A stretch of DNA of 10,292 bases, from NCBI GenBank assembly GCA_021205005.1, contig JAJPYK010000060.1, forward strand, positions 11,598 to 21,889, in the 5' to 3' direction. The notes under the pieces were generated by a model. It was not told the origin of the DNA. It did no database searches and worked only from the letters and a program-made list of their open reading frames with translations. This document shows, piece after piece, positions 5,620 through 10,292 of this stretch. The stretch comes from Paraprevotella sp. Its GTDB lineage: Bacteria; Bacteroidota; Bacteroidia; Bacteroidales; Bacteroidaceae. Position 1 is the stretch's first letter, and every line of letters begins with the position of its first letter. A program made the translations under genes and the position numbers.

Positions 5620-7794
5620 TTAATTTGCATGGATACGGCTATAAGTTTTCAGTGCCTCCTGGCGGACGCTTTCGGGCAATGCTTCTTCCTTACTCATCTT
5701 CAGAGCCGTTGCGGCGATATCGCCGGCGTGGCAAGACAGCGTATGCCAGCCCAAAGCTTCGAGCAACATGCATTGTGTGTTCTCATCGTTGCAGTTTTGC
5801 AGATAAGTCAGCAGTTCGGGAATCTGATAGTGTACGATATTGTTGCGCAAAGCACGTATCGTGAAGTTTTTGTCCTTCTCCGAAGCTTTGCCCGTAACCA
5901 CCTTATCTACTTCTTTGGACAAACGGTCGGCACTATGAGCGATGGTGTTTCTGATCTTGGTGCGTACATCACTCTTGTCGAGATATTGTACGGAAGGCGA
6001 ATCGAACTGACGGTCGAATTCTGCAAGCAAGGAGTCTTTGGGGAACACACTGAGGGCCGTCATGACATTGAAATTGCAGCGATCGCTGGTGTTATTGGAG
6101 ATGGCCAGCTTAATGAGGGCCGGTATGAGACGCACATCTCCGCTTTTGGCAATGAAGCGGATGGCTTGACGTTGCGCCAGTTCATAAGTGTCCTGAGAGG
6201 CCTCCGACACGGCCGTGATGAAATTGTCGTCGTGCAGGTCGGCAAGAGCCATCAACGCCTCCAGACGTACTATGCCATAAGGAGAGTTACGGTAAATGTC
6301 GAGCAGGTCGGCAGAGGAAAGTTGGCCGTCCTTTGTCAAACGGTCGATGGCCAAGGACTGTACATCGGGCAGTGAACTTTTCAACAACTTCTTCCAGGAC
6401 GATACTTTGTTCTGAATCAATAAATCTTCTACGTCGACGCTACCGGATACGGGCGCAAAACGGAACGTAGGATTACCGATCACGTGCGACTCCAGCAGGC
6501 CGGAGAAACGGGCCACATCCCCCACGCAACCGCCTTGAGCCGTCAGTCCGATGAAACGGTCATACCATTTATCCTGCAAGACGTTGACCGTATTGGCCAC
6601 GACAGCCACCGTGGATCCCGGCTGGAATATATATTCGTTGGCCATGCAATCGTCACGATGGAACGAGCCGCAGAAACAGGCATCGATCACCACGACAGGA
6701 ACGTTAGGACGATAGCCGAAAGCCTTGAAATCCTCGATATGCAGGTCTTCGTTGGCCATCATCGTGGAATCTGCGATACGCAGGCTGTCGCTCGTCGGGT
6801 TGTCGCCCAACCAGGTAGAGGGTACGTCGAAAAGCTTTTCCAGCTCCACACGCAACGAGTCGTAGTTACGACCTTTCTCGCGCGCCTCGTTCACATGGAT
6901 TCTCATGTTGCGGATGATGTAGTCTTTGGCTTCGCGTACGGTACGGATAGGTTCTGTTCCGTTCAGATACTCCATGTCGAAATCGCCGTGATGATGCAGG
7001 ATGGCCAGATCCAGGTCGGTACGGGTCAATTCATTCATCAGGTTCTCTTTTACAGGATAATGGTCGCTGTGGTCCATGTAGCCGATGCGGTTGGTACGTC
7101 CGGCCAGCGAGGGGAAATGCTCGAAATAGGCGATCTTTTCGTCCATACGCGCCGTTTTGGATTCGGAGATATAACCGTGGCCGCTGAAAAAGAACAATTG
7201 CCCCAATGTGCGTTGTCTATCTTTTTCTCTTACCGCTTTGGTCAGATAGTCTTTGAGCTTCTGATAGCGTGAACTTTCAGGCGTGTCCGTAGGACGAATA
7301 CGCCCGCTGTAAATATCCGGATCTACCTTCTGACTGCCTTGCGCCGTCAGGGAATAGTAGAAATAAGGTTTTTCTTCGTCTTTCCCCTGAGACACGAATT
7401 GCAGTTTGAAGTCGTCGTAAAAGCGGTCGGAAGGAACAGAAGACTCCCGACGGTCGTTCTTTTGGTTCATCTTGAACGCGCTGGTCATATATTGGGCGTC
7501 CCGTATCATGGCGACAGGTATGTCGCCGATAAAGACAGCTCCTACGATGGGTTCAGATTTCTGTTCGTGCATACGCCGCAAAGTGGCGCGGATGGAGTCA
7601 GGCACTTGCCATTTGTCGATGATCGTATATACTTTGAGCCCGTTGCAGCGTTCTATGGCTTGGGCATAAGCCTCTACTTCAGGCTGCGCTTTTTGATAGC
7701 TCGTCGAGTCGATGACGATGGCAAAGCCATTACGTGCCGTGATGTGGAGCGCAAAACACAGGCAGGCAAGAAGGGTAAATACTAATTTCTTCAT
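5620..7794 (-). CDS. Gingipain-like C25 cysteine peptidase with HEAT-like C-terminal half
   Basis: The 724-residue product starts with a signal peptide (MKKLVFTLLACLCFALHITA, likely cut before RNGF; an early LLAC resembles a lipobox but comes too soon). Residues about 22-450 resemble family C25 (clan CD, caspase fold): GFAIVIDS, VGAVFIGDIP, VPSDRFYDDF, YSGRIRPTD, the His motif LHHHGD (catalytic His probably H269) and the nucleophile motif VIDACFCGSF (C373), which aligns with gingipain VACVNG. A final GNPTFRF matches the gingipain-type domain end. Residues about 455-724 form helical repeats of HEAT type. No C-terminal type IX secretion sorting domain is visible, unlike gingipains, so it may stay periplasmic. 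It is a tandem paralog of the gene at 8076, 20 bp downstream of that gene's tail. Proteolysis is inferred from the conserved His/Cys; the substrate is unknown. Confidence 0.82.
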   Translation of the reverse strand: MKKLVFTLLACLCFALHITARNGFAIVIDSTSYQKAQPEVEAYAQAIERCNGLKVYTIIDKWQVPDSIRATLRRMHEQKSEPIVGAVFIGDIPVAMIRDAQYMTSAFKMNQKNDRRESSVPSDRFYDDFKLQFVSQGKDEEKPYFYYSLTAQGSQKVDPDIYSGRIRPTDTPESSRYQKLKDYLTKAVREKDRQRTLGQLFFFSGHGYISESKTARMDEKIAYFEHFPSLAGRTNRIGYMDHSDHYPVKENLMNELTRTDLDLAILHHHGDFDMEYLNGTEPIRTVREAKDYIIRNMRIHVNEAREKGRNYDSLRVELEKLFDVPSTWLGDNPTSDSLRIADSTMMANEDLHIEDFKAFGYRPNVPVVVIDACFCGSFHRDDCMANEYIFQPGSTVAVVANTVNVLQDKWYDRFIGLTAQGGCVGDVARFSGLLESHVIGNPTFRFAPVSGSVDVEDLLIQNKVSSWKKLLKSSLPDVQSLAIDRLTKDGQLSSADLLDIYRNSPYGIVRLEALMALADLHDDNFITAVSEASQDTYELAQRQAIRFIAKSGDVRLIPALIKLAISNNTSDRCNFNVMTALSVFPKDSLLAEFDRQFDSPSVQYLDKSDVRTKIRNTIAHSADRLSKEVDKVVTGKASEKDKNFTIRALRNNIVHYQIPELLTYLQNCNDENTQCMLLEALGWHTLSCHAGDIAATALKMSKEEALPESVRQEALKTYSRIHAN

Positions 7795-7814
7795 TTTGTT
7801 TTGTTCTATGATTC

Positions 7815-8075
7815 TTATTTCAATCGTTTATACGTTTTCCGGGCTTCGTCGCGTACCGGTTGCGAGTGAGTCGAATCGTTCATGATCTGTTCCACGACCG
7901 GAAGCAATTGCGATGAAGTATAAGCCTGACGATGCCATCCCAAAGCCTCGAGCAAGGGTAACAGCAGTTCATCGTCTTTCAGCGCGGCGGCATAATCCGC
8001 CACCTGCGGCAACAGGTAAGGCGGACAATAGATACGCATGAAGCTGATTTGCATCAAAGCCCGTTTGTGGGTCAT
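7815..8075 (-). CDS. Detached C-terminal HEAT-like tail of the upstream C25 paralog
   Basis: These 86 codons are in the same frame as the C25-like gene at 8076-10001 and separated from it only by its TAA stop, read as GGA TAA ATG. The product matches the C-terminus of the intact paralog: both have LLEALGW followed about 35 residues later by R.EA.KTY.R at the very end. Aligning the two proteins, the TAA falls opposite a Ser codon (TCG, in GKASEKD) of the paralog with almost no gap, so a single C-to-A change in a TCA codon would explain it. The frame may be dead sequence or translated by re-initiation at the ATG touching the stop. It has no signal peptide of its own, so alone it would remain in the cytoplasm. 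The next C25 gene starts 20 bp downstream. Confidence 0.5.
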   Translation of the reverse strand: MTHKRALMQISFMRIYCPPYLLPQVADYAAALKDDELLLPLLEALGWHRQAYTSSQLLPVVEQIMNDSTHSQPVRDEARKTYKRLK

Positions 8076-10001
8076 TTATCCCCGGCACAGCTTGGCAATG
8101 TCTTCGTCCCACCGTCCGGCATAGTTCTCTACTTTTTTCATGATGTTTTGGGCATAAGCCTCAGCATCGACTACGTACGGTTTCGTCTTTCCGAGCTGGG
8201 CCTCCATAGCCGGAAGCAAGTCCTCGCGCGAGAAAAACTGTACGCCCTGCAACGCATTAAAAGCCACACGTGCAGAGGTGTTTACGTCGCAGAGTTTTTC
8301 TGCCAGCGTGTGAACCAACTGCGGATCTCCGTTCTTGACCAGCGCATTGATGGCGAAGCGTTGAAGCAACTCGAAATTGTCGTTACATGCCGTTTCGATG
8401 GCAGCTACGGACACCTCGTTACGGTGTGATTGCAGCAACAGAAAAGCCTCTGTGCGTACAATGTCGTAAGGTGATGTTTTTAATATGTCCAATAACTGGC
8501 GGTCCGTCACTTTTCCGTCGGCTTGCAACTGGTGTAAAGCCAAGGCTTGTACGTCCGGATGGGAAGATTCCCGGAACAGTCGTTCCCAGTCTTTCTGCGT
8601 ACCGAAACAGATCAGGTTATTGAGATCATTTTCTTGCTCCGGCCGGAATGCAAACGTAGGGTCACCAATGACGTGCATCTCCAGATCCGGACAAAGCTGA
8701 TTCAGGTAGCCTATCATGACCCCTTGTTCCAACAGACCGGCAAACCGGTCCGGCCATTTGTCCTGAATCACATTCACGGTTCCGCCTAATCCGCAAACCG
8801 TCTTCCCCGGTTGGAAGATATATTCATTGGCTATGCAATCGTCACGATGCCAGGCCCCGTTGTAACAGGCATCCCAGAAAGCGACTCTGGCATTCGGACG
8901 GAACTGATCATCCGCGAAATCTTTCAAGACCAGATTGGTCATCGCGCCTTCGATGGAGTCTTCTTTATTCAGGTGGTCGTCATCCAATTCCACCATCCAG
9001 GCATCGGATAATCCGTCGCGGTTCTGCAATTCTCGTCTGACGCTGTCTGTGTCATATTTGAAGCGGCGTGCAGTGTTCAGATCGGTGCGGTAACAATGGA
9101 GCAGATATTCACGAGCCTCTTCCGTGGTCGAGGGTTCGGGCCACGCACTTAAGTATTGGGTGTCGAAATCACCGTGATGGTGCATGAGAGCCACGCTTAG
9201 ATCCGGTGACATCAGGGCATCCATTAATTTCGGTTTGATTACTTTCTCGTCCGAGTAGTCCATGTAGCGGAAAGCGTTCGGTTGGTGCATGAGGGAAGGA
9301 AAATGACTGTGCATGGAAGCCATTTCGTCGATATGAGCCACTTTGGACTCCGACAGGCTGCCGCTTCCGGTATAGACGAAAACCGACGTGATGCGTTCCG
9401 GATTCAGTTTGGCTTCTGTGGCTTTCTTCAGATAAGCCCGCAACTTGGCATAACGCGAGCCCGGAATCTGACCGTCGGTGGGACGGATACGTCCGGAAAA
9501 CAAATCCGGATGAAGTTGCTGGCTGCCTTCTGACGATAACGAATAGTAATAATAAGGAGCGATGCTGTCTCGCTTCAAGAAACGGAATTGCAGGGAGAAA
9601 TCATCATAATAACGGTCGGACGGCACCGAAGATTCCGGCCAAGGTGAGTTCTGGTTCATCTTGAAGGCACTGCACAAATGCTGCGCATCACGAATCATAG
9701 GAATAGGGATGTCTCCGATGAATACGGCACCGACGATCGCTTCATGAGGCAGCGCGTGCAGCCGTTTAAGTTCATTACGAATAGAATCCGGCATCCCCCA
9801 ACGGTCGATGAGGGTATACACTTTAAAGTTCTGTTTCGATTCCAATGCCCGGATATATGCAGATAGTTCGTCTTGAGCTTGTATACGGCTCACGGAATCG
9901 ATGACGATGGCGAATCCTCTGCGTTCTTCTGCATGCAGTCTCGCGCCCCAAAACGAGAGGCAGACCAGACCGATCAGGAAGGATATGATTTTCTTTCTCA
10001 T
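8076..10001 (-). CDS. Gingipain-like C25 cysteine peptidase, cut short by an in-frame stop
   Basis: I place the start at the ATG 9999-10001, because MRKKIISFLIGLVCLSFWGA then RLHA-EE is a good signal peptide; an upstream in-frame ATG would add nine residues and overlap the previous gene's stop. The 641 residues parallel the neighbouring paralog: GFAIVIDS, VGAVFIGDIP, VPSDRYYDDF, FSGRIRPTD, the His motif MHHHGDFD (H276 likely catalytic) and the nucleophile motif FWDACYNGAW (C379), which matches the gingipain CVNG pattern more closely than its sister. GDPTFAF closes the caspase-like domain at about 450. HEAT-like helices follow until TAA at 8076-8078, about 86 residues short of the paralog's end. 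No type IX sorting domain is seen. The gene begins 11 bp after the outer-membrane gene, so the two are likely cotranscribed. The peptidase domain is complete, so activity may survive if the shortened repeat region folds. Confidence 0.82.
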   Translation of the reverse strand: MRKKIISFLIGLVCLSFWGARLHAEERRGFAIVIDSVSRIQAQDELSAYIRALESKQNFKVYTLIDRWGMPDSIRNELKRLHALPHEAIVGAVFIGDIPIPMIRDAQHLCSAFKMNQNSPWPESSVPSDRYYDDFSLQFRFLKRDSIAPYYYYSLSSEGSQQLHPDLFSGRIRPTDGQIPGSRYAKLRAYLKKATEAKLNPERITSVFVYTGSGSLSESKVAHIDEMASMHSHFPSLMHQPNAFRYMDYSDEKVIKPKLMDALMSPDLSVALMHHHGDFDTQYLSAWPEPSTTEEAREYLLHCYRTDLNTARRFKYDTDSVRRELQNRDGLSDAWMVELDDDHLNKEDSIEGAMTNLVLKDFADDQFRPNARVAFWDACYNGAWHRDDCIANEYIFQPGKTVCGLGGTVNVIQDKWPDRFAGLLEQGVMIGYLNQLCPDLEMHVIGDPTFAFRPEQENDLNNLICFGTQKDWERLFRESSHPDVQALALHQLQADGKVTDRQLLDILKTSPYDIVRTEAFLLLQSHRNEVSVAAIETACNDNFELLQRFAINALVKNGDPQLVHTLAEKLCDVNTSARVAFNALQGVQFFSREDLLPAMEAQLGKTKPYVVDAEAYAQNIMKKVENYAGRWDEDIAKLCRG

Positions 10002-10012
10002 AAGATTAGTCC

Positions 10013-10292
10013 TTATAATTGCAGGCATACTCCTGCGGTGGAAAGTGAGCGGTTTGTTCCGTCGAAAGCTTCATAGTATTCATTATTGTCCGTATAGAAC
10101 TTGAAATCGGTGGAAAGGTAAATGCCCAACGTCAGCTTTTTGGGAAGCGGTACGGAAAGTTGCGCCCATGCGCCCAACAAAGCATGCGAGGAGGTTTCAT
10201 ATTCAAACTGCGGCCGCGTGTAAACGGCTGCAATATCTTCATCGGCCGCCCGCGTGTTGCCGTCACCGTAGGTACGGCTTAATGGCATACGA
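10013..10292 (-). CDS. 3' end of a probable outer-membrane beta-barrel protein
   Basis: The frame enters from the window edge and ends with TAA at 10013-10015; 92 residues are visible. They alternate polar and hydrophobic residues in strand-like runs, for example LLGAWAQLSVPLPKKLTLGIYLSTDFKF, with a short loop after each strand, and the chain ends in VCLQL. This fits the last strands of an outer-membrane beta-barrel. I do not recognise the family with confidence; the DUF6850 barrel proteins that sit with TonB receptors and HmuY genes in Bacteroidales are one candidate. The next gene starts 11 bp downstream, so this is the upstream operon partner of the two C25 peptidases. The true start lies outside the window. 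Confidence 0.6.
   Translation of the reverse strand, partial: RMPLSRTYGDGNTRAADEDIAAVYTRPQFEYETSSHALLGAWAQLSVPLPKKLTLGIYLSTDFKFYTDNNEYYEAFDGTNRSLSTAGVCLQL

Noticed and set aside
5650..5740. Type IX secretion C-terminal sorting domain on the C25 proteins
   Set aside because: The C-termini are helical repeats ending in KTYSRIHAN or KTYKRLK; no beta-rich CTD with Gly and a terminal basic strand is visible.
7185..7200. SGHG motif (H206) in the 5620-7794 peptidase as the catalytic His
   Set aside because: The paralog has TGSG at this place, whereas HHHGD is conserved in both and sits where clan CD peptidases carry their His.
6484..7272. 262-codon open frame on the plus strand opposite the C25 peptidase gene
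   Set aside because: It lies entirely inside a confident gene on the other strand, with no recognisable protein features.

Overview
The window reads as a chromosomal segment of a Bacteroidales bacterium; the family is not certain. The evidence is the purH-mreB-mreC-mreD gene order, Bacteroides-like MreB and MreC proteins, a TAnnTTTG-type promoter box in front of purH, a HmuY-like lipoprotein and gingipain-related (family C25) peptidases. GC looks close to 50 percent. Every gene I support is on the minus strand, so transcription runs from high to low coordinates, and all ten visible stop codons are TAA.

Region 1 (10292 to 3603) looks like one secreted or surface protease operon. In transcription order it holds: the 3' end of a probable outer-membrane beta-barrel gene; two tandem paralogous C25-like cysteine peptidases with HEAT-like C-terminal halves; a papain-like (C1A) peptidase; and a HmuY-like lipoprotein. 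Genes are 11 to 45 bp apart except at one place. The first C25 paralog is cut by an in-frame TAA that is followed at once by ATG, so its last 86 residues form a separate frame. Between the second C25 gene and the C1A gene lies a 180-182 bp element with perfect 22 bp terminal inverted repeats. It looks like a MITE, carries a long terminator-like hairpin, and abuts a C1A gene that has no export signal. By analogy with Porphyromonas gingivalis, where gingipains degrade haemoproteins and HmuY captures the haem, I infer a protein-digesting, haem- or iron-scavenging cluster that is partly decayed.

Region 2 (3602 to 2982) has no gene I can support. It contains three tandem 22 bp repeats with diverged neighbours and a small cluster of palindromic sequence. 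The purH promoter lies at its low-coordinate edge.

Region 3 (2945 to 1) is the housekeeping block. purH encodes only the IMP cyclohydrolase half of the usual bifunctional enzyme and stops cleanly at the domain boundary. mreB (actin-like) and mreC (GTG start) are complete. mreD is stopped after 95 codons, against roughly 160 to 170 in relatives, right at the window edge.

The most notable points are the gingipain-like/HEAT/C1A/HmuY cluster, the MITE inside it, the TAA-ATG split of one C25 gene, the stand-alone cyclohydrolase and the short mreD.
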